A program made the translations under genes and the position numbers. Below, piece by piece: positions 8,703-17,445 of a stretch of DNA of 64,000 bases; position 1 is the first letter of the stretch; each line of letters begins with the position of its first letter. Under the pieces are notes generated by a model, which ran no database searches, was not told the origin of the DNA, and was given only the letters and a program-made list of their open reading frames with translations. The DNA is from Aeromonas encheleia. GTDB lineage: Bacteria; Pseudomonadota; Gammaproteobacteria; Enterobacterales; Aeromonadaceae. The stretch covers positions 3,553,001 to 3,617,000 of the forward strand of contig NZ_LR134376.1 of the NCBI RefSeq assembly GCF_900637545.1. Direction: 5' to 3'.

Positions 8703-9959
8703 TCAGTGACCGCTCACTGGCAGATCGCCGGACCAGCCGAGCGGGCCCGGCTTGGCCGCCTCCAGCTGCACCAGGCTGATGGCCCGCTCCCAGAAGCCCC
8801 CCTCGCAGTAGGCAAAATAGAAGTGCCACAGCCGGATGAAGTCCTGGCTGTAGCCGAGCCTTGGCAACTCCGGGGCCAGCGCCAGGAAGCGTTCACACCA
8901 GTGGGCCAGGGTGCGGGCGTAGTGGTGGCCGTGATCGTGCAGCCGCACCAGCTGCATGTCGGTCTCCCGGGCGAGCAGCCCCGCCATCTGGGAGACGCTC
9001 GGCAGACAGCCGCCGGGGAAGATGTAGCGCTGGATGAAGTCGACACCGCGCAGATACTGGGCGTGGCGCTGATCGGCTATGGTGATGGCCTGAATGAGCA
9101 GGCGGCCGCCGGGCCTGAGCAGGCGCGACAGCTGGCGGAAGTAGTCCGGCAGGAAGGCGTGCCCCACCGCCTCTATCATCTCGATGGAGACCAGCTTGTC
9201 GAAGCTCCCCTCCAGCTTGCGGTAATCCTCCAGCAGCAGGGTGATGCGATCCCCCAGCCCCTCCCGGGCAATCCACTCTTTTGCGTAATCATGCTGGGCC
9301 TGGGAGATAGTCGTGGTGGTCACCCGGCAGCCATGGTGGCGAGCGGCATAGACAGCCAGGCCGCCCCAGCCGGTGCCTATCTCCAGCAGGTGATCGTCAG
9401 GCCCCAGCTCGAGCCGCTCGCAGATGGTGCGCAGCTTGGCCTGCTGCCCCTGCTCCAGAGTGGCCTCGGCGCTCGGGTAGATGGCGCTCGAGTACTGCAT
9501 GTGGCTGTCGAGGAAGCCCTGATAGAGGGTATTGCCGAGATCATAGTGAGCGGCGATGTTGGATCTCGAGCCGGTCAGCGTGTTGCGGCTCCGCCAGTGA
9601 CGCACCTTGTTGAAGGGGAAGCTGAGCCAGCCCAAACGCCGCTCCAGGCTGTCGAGCAGCGTCAGGTTGCGGGCCAGCAGCCGCACCAGGGCCACCGGAT
9701 CCGGGCTGGTCCAGAGCCCCTCCACCCAGGTCTCACCGGCGGCTATGCTGCCCCCCAGCAGCAGGCGGCGATAGAAGGCCGGATCCTGCACTATCACCTC
9801 GGCATGGAGATCTGTGCCCGCCACCCCGAAGCTGTGGCGCTCGTTGCCGTCCCGCAGCAGCAGTTGCCCCTGTTCGAGGCGTCCCAGCAGGCTGAGCAGC
9901 AGTTGCCTGGCCCCCTTGTCGATGAAGGAGGCAGAGAGGGTTGATTGAGCAAGTTCCAT
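8703..9959 (-). CDS. Cyclopropane-fatty-acyl-phospholipid synthase-like methyltransferase
   Basis: A 418-residue enzyme. The SAM-binding motif LEIGTGWGGLAVYAA lies in the middle, preceded by HYDLGNTLYQGFLD and SSAIYPSAEATLEQ, both typical of the CFA synthase family; FIQRYIFPGG follows. Family members transfer a methylene or methyl group from SAM to unsaturated acyl chains of phospholipids in the inner membrane. Its place beside DUF1365, a FAD amine-oxidase-like protein and photolyase suggests a stress-induced branch (possibly methylated or furan-type acyl chains) rather than the housekeeping cfa gene. It overlaps DUF1365 by one base. Confidence 0.9.
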   Translation of the reverse strand: MELAQSTLSASFIDKGARQLLLSLLGRLEQGQLLLRDGNERHSFGVAGTDLHAEVIVQDPAFYRRLLLGGSIAAGETWVEGLWTSPDPVALVRLLARNLTLLDSLERRLGWLSFPFNKVRHWRSRNTLTGSRSNIAAHYDLGNTLYQGFLDSHMQYSSAIYPSAEATLEQGQQAKLRTICERLELGPDDHLLEIGTGWGGLAVYAARHHGCRVTTTTISQAQHDYAKEWIAREGLGDRITLLLEDYRKLEGSFDKLVSIEMIEAVGHAFLPDYFRQLSRLLRPGGRLLIQAITIADQRHAQYLRGVDFIQRYIFPGGCLPSVSQMAGLLARETDMQLVRLHDHGHHYARTLAHWCERFLALAPELPRLGYSQDFIRLWHFYFAYCEGGFWERAISLVQLEAAKPGPLGWSGDLPVSGH

Positions 9960-10705
9960 TAGCGGCTCTCCGGATGGCTGAAGATCGGGATTCGTTTGAT
10001 AAAAAGACGCAGGGCCTGCCAGTAGATACCGAGCAGCACCTTCAGGGTCATCCAGGGCCAGCGGGCGAGCAGGGCCACCAGCCCCTGGCGCGACAGCGGC
10101 TCGCGGCGCAGCGCCAGGGTGGCGTCGAACAGCTTGGCCTCGCCGGACGTCGGATGACTCTCAATATGGATCAGCGTCTCCTGCGCCGGCGCCCTGATGC
10201 GCCAGTGGTAGCGCATGGCCAGTCCCATGAAAGGGGATACGTGAAACGCCTTGTCGTGGGGCGCCAGGGCCGCCAGATCCAGCAGGTAGTAGTGGCGCTC
10301 GTTCCAGGGGGTGTTCGACACCTCCGCCAGCAGATAGCGCGCCTCCCCCTGCTGGTAGCAGAAGTAGAAGTTGACCGGGCTGAAGTAGAAGCCCAGGCAG
10401 CGCACGTTGCCGAGCAGCAGCACCCGACCGTCCGGCTCGGCACTGCCGCCAAGAGCGGTCACCTTGTCCCACACCGCCTGCTTGAGACTGCCGTCGCTGC
10501 CACTCAGATAGTCGCTTCGGCGAAAGGAGAGCAGCCCGGCCCGCTCCACGGCGAACCAGCGCCCCTGGCTGAGCCCCGGCAGTTCGTCCAGATCCAGCCC
10601 CAGCATGAAGAGGCCGTAAGAGAAGGCGTGGCGGCTCGGCGCGAAGCGGCGGTGGCGCACCGAGCCCTGCCAGATGGCGCTGATGGTATCGCTGGCGGCC
10701 TTCAC
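9959..10705 (-). CDS. DUF1365 family protein
   Basis: A 248-residue protein with the family opening WQGSVRHRRFAPSRHAFSYGLFMLGLDLDEL, of which HxRFxPxxHxFxY is the recognisable core, and FYFSPVNFYFCY in the middle. DUF1365 proteins nearly always sit next to a CFA-like methyltransferase and an FAD-dependent amine-oxidase-like protein. Their biochemical role is not settled. It overlaps its upstream neighbour by four bases. Confidence 0.85.
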   Translation of the reverse strand: MKAASDTISAIWQGSVRHRRFAPSRHAFSYGLFMLGLDLDELPGLSQGRWFAVERAGLLSFRRSDYLSGSDGSLKQAVWDKVTALGGSAEPDGRVLLLGNVRCLGFYFSPVNFYFCYQQGEARYLLAEVSNTPWNERHYYLLDLAALAPHDKAFHVSPFMGLAMRYHWRIRAPAQETLIHIESHPTSGEAKLFDATLALRREPLSRQGLVALLARWPWMTLKVLLGIYWQALRLFIKRIPIFSHPESR

Positions 10706-11961
10706 AGGCTGGCTCCGAAGCGACTGGCCACGTCCAGGGCGCTGCGCACCCCGTCCTCGTGAAAGCCGTTGTACCAGTAGGCGCCGCAGAAATGGGTGTG
10801 CTGCCGGCCGCAGATCTCGGCTCGTCGCTGCTGGGCGGCGATGGAGGCCTGATTGAAGACCGGATGGTGATAGACGAAGCGGCGCAGCACCTTGCTTTCG
10901 TCCACCCGGCCCTGGGGATTGAGGCTGACGCAGAAGGACTGCGGCGAGCTTATCCCCTGCAAGATGTTCATGTTGTAGCTCACCAGGGGGCGCGCCTCGT
11001 CATCATCCCCGAGCTGATAGTTCCAGCTGGCCCAGGCCTTGCGACGGCTGGGCAGGCAGCTGGCATCGGTATGCAGCCAGACGTCGTTGGCCTGATAGGC
11101 CATGGCGCCGAGAATGGCCTGCTCCCCTTCGCTGGCATCCGTCAGCAGGGCCAGCGCCTGATCGCTGTGACAGGCGAGGATCACCTCGTCAAAACGCTCC
11201 TCCCCGTAGCCGCTTAGGACCAGTACCCCCTCGGCCGTGCGCCGTATCCGCTGCACCGGGCAGGCCAGCCGGATCCGCGGCAGCCAGCCTGCGGTGAGCG
11301 GGCCTATGTATTCCCGCGAGCCTCCCGGAATGACGTACCACTGGGGGCGGTTGGCCACATCGAGCAGGCCGTGGTTGGCAAAGAAACGCAGGAAGAAGCC
11401 CAGCGGAAAGGCGCGCATGTCCGCCAGGGTGGAGGACCAGATGGCCGCCCCCATGGGCAGTATGTAGTGACGGGCGAAGTAGTCGCTGAACTCCCCCAGT
11501 TGCAGGAAATCCCCCAGGGTAGGTTCGCTGCCACCGCCGTGGCGCCCAAGCTCCGCCAGCCAGGCGCGGGCCTCTCGGTTGAAACGCAGTATCTCGGCGA
11601 CGAAGCGGTAAAAACGCGGGCTCAGCAGGTTGCTGCGCTGGGCAAACAGGGTATCCAGGTTGTAGCCGTTGTACTCCAGCCCCTCTGGGCTCTTGACCGA
11701 GAAGCTCATCTCGGTGGGCTGGCGCGCCACCCCGATCCGCTCCAGCAATTTCAGGAAATTCGGGTAGGTGCGATCGTTGAAGACGATAAAGCCGGTGTCG
11801 ATGGCATAGCTGCGACCGGCCAGGCTGACATCTACTGTGGCGGTATGTCCGCCGAGCAGGGGGGCCGCCTCGAACAGGGTGATGTCGTGCAGCTTGTGGA
11901 GCAGATAACCGGCGCTGAGCCCCGAGATCCCGGAACCTATGATGGCGATCTTTTTCTTCAT
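10702..11961 (-). CDS. FAD-dependent amine-oxidase-like oxidoreductase
   Basis: A 419-residue flavoprotein beginning with the dinucleotide-binding motif IIGSGISGLSAGYLL, then GGHTATVD and DTGFIVFNDRTYPNF, as in amine-oxidase and phytoene-desaturase relatives; the C-terminal FAD contact is FCGAYWYNGFHEDGV. The substrate is unknown. Co-occurrence with the CFA-like methyltransferase and DUF1365 implies action on a membrane lipid. Four-base overlaps join it to the genes on both sides. Confidence 0.85.
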   Translation of the reverse strand: MKKKIAIIGSGISGLSAGYLLHKLHDITLFEAAPLLGGHTATVDVSLAGRSYAIDTGFIVFNDRTYPNFLKLLERIGVARQPTEMSFSVKSPEGLEYNGYNLDTLFAQRSNLLSPRFYRFVAEILRFNREARAWLAELGRHGGGSEPTLGDFLQLGEFSDYFARHYILPMGAAIWSSTLADMRAFPLGFFLRFFANHGLLDVANRPQWYVIPGGSREYIGPLTAGWLPRIRLACPVQRIRRTAEGVLVLSGYGEERFDEVILACHSDQALALLTDASEGEQAILGAMAYQANDVWLHTDASCLPSRRKAWASWNYQLGDDDEARPLVSYNMNILQGISSPQSFCVSLNPQGRVDESKVLRRFVYHHPVFNQASIAAQQRRAEICGRQHTHFCGAYWYNGFHEDGVRSALDVASRFGASL

Positions 11962-12692
11962 GACGGGGATCCTTTCGAGATGAGGGCGCGACCGAGGCGC
12001 AGCCAGAGCCCTGTCGGCAGCGCCCCCAGCAGGCGCAGCAGCCAGATGAAGCGACGGGGGAAGTGGATCTGGTGACGACCGGCGGCCAGCCCGGTCAGGA
12101 TGGCGCGGGAAGCCTGCTCCACCGTCACCAGACAGGGCATGGGAAAATCATTCTTCGCGGTGAGCGGCGTCTGCACGAAGCCCGGGCGGATCAGGGTCAC
12201 CCCTATGCCCCGGGCCGCGAGATCGAGACGCAGGGTGGCGGCCAGATAGTCGAGGGCGGCCTTGGAGGCGCCATAGGCCTCGGCCCTTGGCAGGGGCAGC
12301 CAGCTCACCGAGGAGCCGACGATGGCGAGCCGCGACCCGGACGCCAGCCGCGGCAGGAAGGCGGCCAGGGCGTGGCCGGTGGCGACCAGGTTGGTCTCGA
12401 TCACCCGGGCAAAGAGGGCGCCGTCAAATCCCTGGGCCAGGTCCATGTATTCGCAGTTGCCGGCGTTGAGGATCAGCAGATCCAGTGCGGGCAGGCCGGC
12501 GGCAACCTCTGCCATGGCGGCGCTGTCCCGTGCATCGAACTGCAGGGGGGTGATCCCCTCATGAGCCAATGCCTGCAACCGCTCGCCGTCGCGGCCACAG
12601 CCCCACACCTGCCAACCAGAGCGCCGATAATCGAGTGCCAGCTGGCGGCCTATGCCGGAGGTGGCCCCGGTGATCAGCACACGTCCGCTCAT
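11958..12692 (-). CDS. Short-chain dehydrogenase/reductase
   Basis: A 244-residue classical SDR: the cofactor motif is TGATSGIGRQL, NAG is present as LILNAGN, the catalytic Ser is in VGSSVSW and Tyr-Lys in YGASKAAL. It has a hydrophobic, basic C-terminus that may touch the membrane. The substrate is unknown. Its ATG at 12692 overlaps the stop of the NTF2-like gene; further upstream in-frame starts would run into that gene. Confidence 0.88.
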   Translation of the reverse strand: MSGRVLITGATSGIGRQLALDYRRSGWQVWGCGRDGERLQALAHEGITPLQFDARDSAAMAEVAAGLPALDLLILNAGNCEYMDLAQGFDGALFARVIETNLVATGHALAAFLPRLASGSRLAIVGSSVSWLPLPRAEAYGASKAALDYLAATLRLDLAARGIGVTLIRPGFVQTPLTAKNDFPMPCLVTVEQASRAILTGLAAGRHQIHFPRRFIWLLRLLGALPTGLWLRLGRALISKGSPS

Positions 12693-13117
12693 GCTCCCAG
12701 CCTCCCCTTGATGGCGCGCACCACGGGCCCCAGCAGTGGTAACTGCTCGTAGATCATGGCGCCGAGATCGAAGTAGTCCCGGTGCAGGCAGACCTTGCCC
12801 CAGGCATCGAACTGCAGCCGGGTGGCGCCCTCGACCCGCACGGGCCGACCACCGGCGATCCTGGGATGGGCGAAGACCATGACCCAGCTGAGCCAGGCTT
12901 CGTTGCCCTGCTGCTGCTGGCTGGTGATCTCGAAGCGGCACTCCTTGAGCCGCCCGTAGAGGGAGGAGAAATAGCGGGTGAGCGCGGCCAGCCCCTCGAT
13001 GCGGTGGGCCGGATCGATGAACACCACCTGATCGGCATAGATCTCCGGCAGGCGGTGCAGCTGATGCTTGTCCAGTTGCAGGTAGAGGACGATGAAATGG
13101 GCCAGCGCGTCGTTCAT
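12689..13117 (-). CDS. NTF2/SnoaL-like protein
   Basis: A 142-residue protein with a small alpha-beta cone fold pattern (YADQVVFIDPAHRIEGLAALTRYF, then WVMVFAHPRI). Such proteins are small-molecule binding or isomerase-like accessories. The ATG at 13117 follows the photolyase stop by one base with GGAG correctly placed; an in-frame ATG at 13138 lies inside phr and is less likely. Confidence 0.8.
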   Translation of the reverse strand: MNDALAHFIVLYLQLDKHQLHRLPEIYADQVVFIDPAHRIEGLAALTRYFSSLYGRLKECRFEITSQQQQGNEAWLSWVMVFAHPRIAGGRPVRVEGATRLQFDAWGKVCLHRDYFDLGAMIYEQLPLLGPVVRAIKGRLGA

Positions 13118-13118
13118 G

Positions 13119-14543
13119 TTATTTTTTCTCCAGGTCACGGAACATCGCGATGGCCCTCACCCGAGCAACGGCATGATCCACCATGGGCGCCGGGTAATAC
13201 TGCCGCCCCTTGAGCCGCAGCCAGTCATGGGGCTGGTGCACACAGGTGGCAGGCAGATCGGCAAGCTCAGATACCCAGGTACGGATAAACTCCCCTTGTG
13301 GATCAAATCGTTGCCCCTGAGTGGTCGGGTTGAACACCCGAAAGTAGGGGGCCGCATCGGCGCCTGTGCCCGCCGCCCACTGCCAGCCGCCGTTGTTGGC
13401 CGCCAGATCCCCGTCAATCAGCCGGCTCATGAAGTAATCCTCCCCGAGCCGCCAGTGAATGTGCAGATCCTTGGTGAGAAAGCTCGCCACTATCATCCGC
13501 AGCCGGTTGTGCATCCAGCCGGTGGCGTTGAGGCAGCGCATGGCGGCGTCGACTATGGGGTAACCGGTACGCCCCTCGCACCAGGTGGCGAAGGCATCCG
13601 GATCCCAGCTCCAGGGCAGGGCCGCCGTCTCCGGCTTGAAGGGCCGGTTCATGGAGAGGCTTGGCACCAGCACCAGCAGGTGGCGATAGAACTCCCGCCA
13701 GATGAGCTCGTTCAGCCAGACAAAACCGGGCTGCGCCTTGGACTGGGGCCGGCAGCCGAGCCGCTGCTGCAAGGCCGCCACGCACTGACGGGGGCTTATG
13801 ATGCCCGCCGCCAGATAGGGAGAGAGGATGGAAGTCCCCGCCAGAGCCGGAAAATCCCGGGTCTCGCCGTAGTCCAGCACCGCCTGCTCCAGAAAATCAT
13901 TCAGACGGCGACTTGCCTCGGCTTCCCCCACGGGCCAGCGGGGATCCGGGGTCACGTCCCCGATCGCCTCATCGACAAAGGCCCTCTCGGCCAGCGACTG
14001 CCACGGCAGAGGGGCCCCCCGCGGCGGCGGGGCCCGGTGGATGACGAAGCCATCCTCATCCAGCGCCTTGAGCCAGGCGCGGCTGAAAGGGGTGAACACC
14101 TTGAACATCTCCCCCGAGCCGGTCAGTACCCGCCCCGGCGGCAGCACGCAGCAGCCGTTGAGCCAGTGGCAACTCACCTCCTGCTCTGCCAGCGCTGCGG
14201 TGACGGCACCATCCCGGCGCTGTTCGTCAAGCTCGATGGCCTGATTGGCGTAGAGCCGGGTGACGCCGAGCTCGCGGGTCAGCGCGGCCAGCGCCGCCGG
14301 CACCTCGGCAAAGGTCTCGACCCGCAGCAGATGAAGCGGAATGCCGAGGGCCGCCAGCTCAAGGCCCAGCGCATCGACCCGGGCCAGGATGAAGCGCTGG
14401 CGGATAGGGGCCATCTTGTGCCGCCGCCACTGGCTCGGCGAGATGACAAAGAGGGCCGCTACCGGCTCCTCATCGGCGCAGGCATGACGCAAGGCCGGGT
14501 TGTCGGCCAGACGCAAGTCATTGCGAAACCAGACCAGCCTCAT
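13119..14543 (-). CDS. phr: Deoxyribodipyrimidine photolyase
   Basis: A 474-residue class I CPD photolyase. The N-terminal antenna domain starts MRLVWFRNDLRLADNPAL. The C-terminal FAD domain shows WRHLLV-type and WMHNRLRMIVASFLTKDL segments and WASGTGTDAAPYFRVFNP-like residues (here WAAGTGADAAPYFRVFNP). It repairs UV-induced pyrimidine dimers using blue light, with an MTHF antenna and FADH. The ATG overlaps the MerR stop by four bases. As in E. coli, a ybgA homologue lies just upstream, but here a MerR gene is inserted between. Confidence 0.95.
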   Translation of the reverse strand: MRLVWFRNDLRLADNPALRHACADEEPVAALFVISPSQWRRHKMAPIRQRFILARVDALGLELAALGIPLHLLRVETFAEVPAALAALTRELGVTRLYANQAIELDEQRRDGAVTAALAEQEVSCHWLNGCCVLPPGRVLTGSGEMFKVFTPFSRAWLKALDEDGFVIHRAPPPRGAPLPWQSLAERAFVDEAIGDVTPDPRWPVGEAEASRRLNDFLEQAVLDYGETRDFPALAGTSILSPYLAAGIISPRQCVAALQQRLGCRPQSKAQPGFVWLNELIWREFYRHLLVLVPSLSMNRPFKPETAALPWSWDPDAFATWCEGRTGYPIVDAAMRCLNATGWMHNRLRMIVASFLTKDLHIHWRLGEDYFMSRLIDGDLAANNGGWQWAAGTGADAAPYFRVFNPTTQGQRFDPQGEFIRTWVSELADLPATCVHQPHDWLRLKGRQYYPAPMVDHAVARVRAIAMFRDLEKK

Positions 14544-15427
14544 GATTTCTTGCTCCCACGCCCGCTCAAGCCGCGCGTGGCAGGCTGGTCCGCCATCACC
14601 TCGGCCAGGGTCGCCCGCCAGCCGTGGGCCACCAGCCAATCCGTGTCATAGAGTCGCCCCAGCTCGCCAAAGAGGCGGGTACCGGCGGGCCAGCCAGCGG
14701 CCAGCGCCGGCTTGCCAAGCCCGGCCCCCAGCAGCACCCGCCAGGGGGTGGTCGCCCGCCCCTCCAGCAGGGCGACGTGGCGCGGCTCGACTGCCCCCAG
14801 CAGTTGCACCTCATAGCCTTGACCTATCAGCTCGTAGGCCGCCCAGACCAGATCCTGCGGGCCCACCTGACCCCAGCTCGCCAGGGTGACGGGCAGGCCC
14901 TTCTCCTGCTCGATAAGGTGGCGGGCGAAGCGGGTGTGAAGCCAGCCCAGCCACACCTGTTGCAGCAGCTCGCCGTCCGGCCGCTCGCGCCAGAGGCCCA
15001 GCAGCCGCTCCACCAGCGGCTGCAGCACCCTGCTGCGGACCAGCTCGAAGGGATAGCTCGCCAGCAGATCGTTGAGCTCGGCCTCCGCCTTGCGCTGGTT
15101 GAAGGCGAGCAGCGCCTGGCTGACCCGATCCAGGGTCTGCTGCCAGTGATCGCTCACCGGCTGGGCGTGGGGCTCGCTCAGCAGCCCCTTGACCTGGCCT
15201 ATGCTGACCCCCCGCTCGAGCCAGCTCAGGATCTCGCCTATCTGGCGGATATCCTGCTCGCTGTAGAGACGGTGGCCCTTCTCGGTGCGGGCGGGCTGCA
15301 CCAGCCCGTAGCGGCGCTGCCAGGCCCGCAGGGTGACGGCATTGACTCCGGTGAGGCGGGAGACCTCGCGGATGGGGTAGATCCCCTCATCAGGCAGAGG
15401 AGCAACTTCTTGCGGTAAATCAGACAT
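14540..15427 (-). CDS. MerR-family regulator, BluR/MlrA-like
   Basis: A 295-residue protein with an N-terminal MerR winged helix (YPIREVSRLTGVNAVTLRAW, RRYGLVQPARTEKGHRLYS), very close in pattern to E. coli BluR and MlrA. The 200-residue C-terminal part is helical and then alpha/beta like the B12-binding module of LitR/CarH, but I see no DxHxxG or other cobalamin-binding signature. It heads the photolyase/lipid operon and probably controls it in response to light or stress. The ATG at 15427 has GGAA seven bases upstream; 15439 is an alternative. Confidence 0.85.
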   Translation of the reverse strand: MSDLPQEVAPLPDEGIYPIREVSRLTGVNAVTLRAWQRRYGLVQPARTEKGHRLYSEQDIRQIGEILSWLERGVSIGQVKGLLSEPHAQPVSDHWQQTLDRVSQALLAFNQRKAEAELNDLLASYPFELVRSRVLQPLVERLLGLWRERPDGELLQQVWLGWLHTRFARHLIEQEKGLPVTLASWGQVGPQDLVWAAYELIGQGYEVQLLGAVEPRHVALLEGRATTPWRVLLGAGLGKPALAAGWPAGTRLFGELGRLYDTDWLVAHGWRATLAEVMADQPATRGLSGRGSKKS

Positions 15428-15496
15428 GGTTACTTCCATTCAACAGGGTATGGACGCCCCGGCGCTGATGCGTATCCGGGGTCGCAGCACAAGGAT

Positions 15497-16441
15497 TCAA
15501 AGCCCGTAGCGCAGCTTGAGCGTATCGGGGTGCGGGTTGAGATAGACCTGCTCGGCGAGATAGGCATTGGGATATTCCCGCAGATGGTGGCGGATCAGGG
15601 TGAGCGGCACCAGCAACGGAAATATGCCGGTGCGGTACTTGTCGATGGTCTCGGCCAGCTCCTGCTTCTGGGACGAGCTCAGCACCCGCTTGAAGTAGCC
15701 CTGCAGGTGCATCAACACATTGGTGTGGCTGCGGCGATTGGCGCGCAGGGTCAGCGCCGCCATCAAGCCCCTTATGTAGCTGTCTGCAACCTCCTGCAGG
15801 TTGGCCTTGCCGAGGTTGCCGAGCAGCTTGCCGAGGGTGCGGTAGTGGGTGCTGGCGTGGGAGAGCACCAGATACTTGTAGCGGGAGTGAAAGCGAATGA
15901 GGGCGGCGGCGGTAATCCCGCGGGCGCAGAGCTGCTGCCAGTCGTGATAGGCGAAGACCCGCAGCACGAAGTTCTCCCGCAGTATGGGATCGCACAGGCG
16001 GCCATCCTCCTCCACCGGCAGCAATGGGTTGGCCGCCATCAACGCCTTGGCAAAGAGGCCTATCCCCTCCTTGGCGCTCCCCTCGTTGTTGGCACCATAG
16101 ATGCGCACCCGCTCCATGCCGCAGCTGGGGGACTTGGCGCAGAGGATGTAACCGGAGAGGAAATCGAGCTGACGGGCTTTTTGCTCGCTGAAGGCGATGA
16201 GCCGCTCGGTGACGTCGAAGCTGCCGTTGCTCGCCTCGGCACGCACCTCCCCATGGCGCTTGACCAGGCGGATGGCGGCACGCGGCGCGCCGAGGCCGAT
16301 GGCCATCTCGGGGCAAACGGGGTGATAGTCGAAGTGAGCGCCAAGATCCCGTTCGCAGAAGCTGGAGCGCTTGTGGCCCCCGTCAAACCGCACCGCCTGC
16401 CCCAGCAGGCAGGCACTGATACCGACCTTGATCTTGTACAT
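15497..16441 (-). CDS. ybgA: YbgA-like DUF523/DUF1722 protein
   Basis: A 314-residue protein. The N-terminal DUF523 domain contains KVGISACLLGQAVRFDGGHK and SPSCG (conserved cysteines). The C-terminal DUF1722 domain includes YKYLVLSHASTHYRTLGKLLGN. Its molecular role is unknown, although some DUF1722 relatives are linked to tRNA or nucleotide chemistry. In E. coli ybgA precedes phr directly, which supports a shared photorepair regulon. ATG 16441 fits the AAGGGTGG ribosome site; a GTG at 16450 is possible. Confidence 0.85.
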   Translation of the reverse strand: MYKIKVGISACLLGQAVRFDGGHKRSSFCERDLGAHFDYHPVCPEMAIGLGAPRAAIRLVKRHGEVRAEASNGSFDVTERLIAFSEQKARQLDFLSGYILCAKSPSCGMERVRIYGANNEGSAKEGIGLFAKALMAANPLLPVEEDGRLCDPILRENFVLRVFAYHDWQQLCARGITAAALIRFHSRYKYLVLSHASTHYRTLGKLLGNLGKANLQEVADSYIRGLMAALTLRANRRSHTNVLMHLQGYFKRVLSSSQKQELAETIDKYRTGIFPLLVPLTLIRHHLREYPNAYLAEQVYLNPHPDTLKLRYGL

Positions 16442-16452
16442 GATTTCCACCC

Positions 16453-16510
16453 TTGTATAAGTATTGAATCAGTTATAGCAGTTATACAAAGGAATGGAAG
16501 TTGTATAACT
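16453..16510. promoter_or_regulatory. Cluster of TTGTATAA half-sites upstream of ybgA
   Basis: AGTTATACAA at 16480-16489 and TTGTATAACT at 16501-16510 form a perfect 10-bp inverted repeat over 11 nt. A further TTGTATAAG lies at 16453-16461 and a degenerate AGTTATAG at 16471-16478. The half-site resembles the TTGTACA elements I recall for MlrA-type MerR regulators. It is likely the operator of the adjoining MerR protein. Confidence 0.6.
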
Positions 16511-16559
16511 ATTAAAGACCGATACGACACAAGGGCGAAAACAGGATCACCGGAAAATG

Positions 16560-16586
16560 AAAAAGCCCATGACCGGGGCCATGGGC
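16560..16586 (-). terminator. Terminator of the outer-membrane barrel gene
   Basis: The minus strand has GCCCATG, a loop, CATGGGC and then TTTTTC directly after the gene. Confidence 0.8.
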
Positions 16587-16609
16587 AAAGACACGACAGG
16601 ATGGAAAAA

Positions 16610-17239
16610 TTAGAAGCTGTACTTCACACCCACGCTGGAGATGGAGCCCTGTTGCAGGTCCCACTTGCGATAGGTGTAGTCGGCGGTAAGGGCCAGGTTC
16701 TGGCTCACCTTGTAGGCGGCGCCCACTTTGAAATCGTGCATGTCATCGGTCATGTTGGCGTAGCGATAGCCGGTGGAGAGTTCCATCACTCCCAGGTCGT
16801 AGCGCAGACCCACTTCGCCGTACAGGCTGCCGCTCTCCTTGCGGGTGATGTTGTCCCAGCCGGAGTCGTTCACGTCGGCGGCCAGCTCACGCTCCATGCT
16901 GTAGCCCATCAGGCCCGCTTCACCGTACAGGTTCAGACCTGAGCTGAGCGGGGTGAACACCCCCATCCCCAGATTGGTGATGGCCATGCTGTCGTTGCCG
17001 CTGTTGCGCGAGGTGTATTCGGTGCCCAGACGACCATAGAAGTTGGAACCGAAGCTCTTGGAGAGATCCAGGCTCAGGCCGCCAAAGTCACGGTTGTTGC
17101 TGTCCTTGCCACCGACGTAGTCAGACTTGCTGTGAGCCCAGGTAGCGGAGCCCTTGACGTAGCTGAAGGCATCCTGCGCCATGACGGAGGTGGAAGAGAG
17201 GCCGGCCAGTACCAGAATAGACAGTGCGACTTTTTGCAT
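16610..17239 (-). CDS. Outer-membrane beta-barrel protein
   Basis: A 209-residue protein with a signal peptide cleaved after VMAQ. The mature part consists of alternating strands (GLSLDLSKSF, FYGRLGTEY, LYGEAGLMGY, LYGEVGLRYDL) and ends in the barrel-assembly signature GVKYSF with a terminal Phe. The size suits an eight-stranded barrel of the OmpA/OmpX/attachment type. Function unknown. GGAG eight bases before the ATG fixes the start. Confidence 0.82.
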   Translation of the reverse strand: MQKVALSILVLAGLSSTSVMAQDAFSYVKGSATWAHSKSDYVGGKDSNNRDFGGLSLDLSKSFGSNFYGRLGTEYTSRNSGNDSMAITNLGMGVFTPLSSGLNLYGEAGLMGYSMERELAADVNDSGWDNITRKESGSLYGEVGLRYDLGVMELSTGYRYANMTDDMHDFKVGAAYKVSQNLALTADYTYRKWDLQQGSISSVGVKYSF

Positions 17240-17390
17240 TTTGTTGACTCCATAGGTAGAGCTAGTGAGGACCTAGCTGGAATGGAGCCATTGTGACGGC
17301 TAGCGGGGACGGTGCCGAGCGGCAAGCTGTTGCCAAACCATTGCAGATGTAAGCAAATATTGCTGGCCGTGACCGGGTTAACAATTGAAC

Positions 17391-17421
17391 GAAAACAGGC
17401 TCCGTGATGGAGCCTGTTTTC
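17391..17421. terminator. Bidirectional terminator
   Basis: GAAAACAGGCTCC pairs with GGAGCCTGTTTTC over a 5-nt loop, 24 bp after the DUF3157 gene on the minus strand. Confidence 0.75.
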
Positions 17422-17445
17422 AGGTGGTGGCCGTGTGGCGAAGAG

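Noticed and set aside
14540..15427. Naming the MerR gene litR or carH
   Set aside because: The cobalamin-binding motif is not visible and the DNA-binding head is closer to BluR/MlrA.
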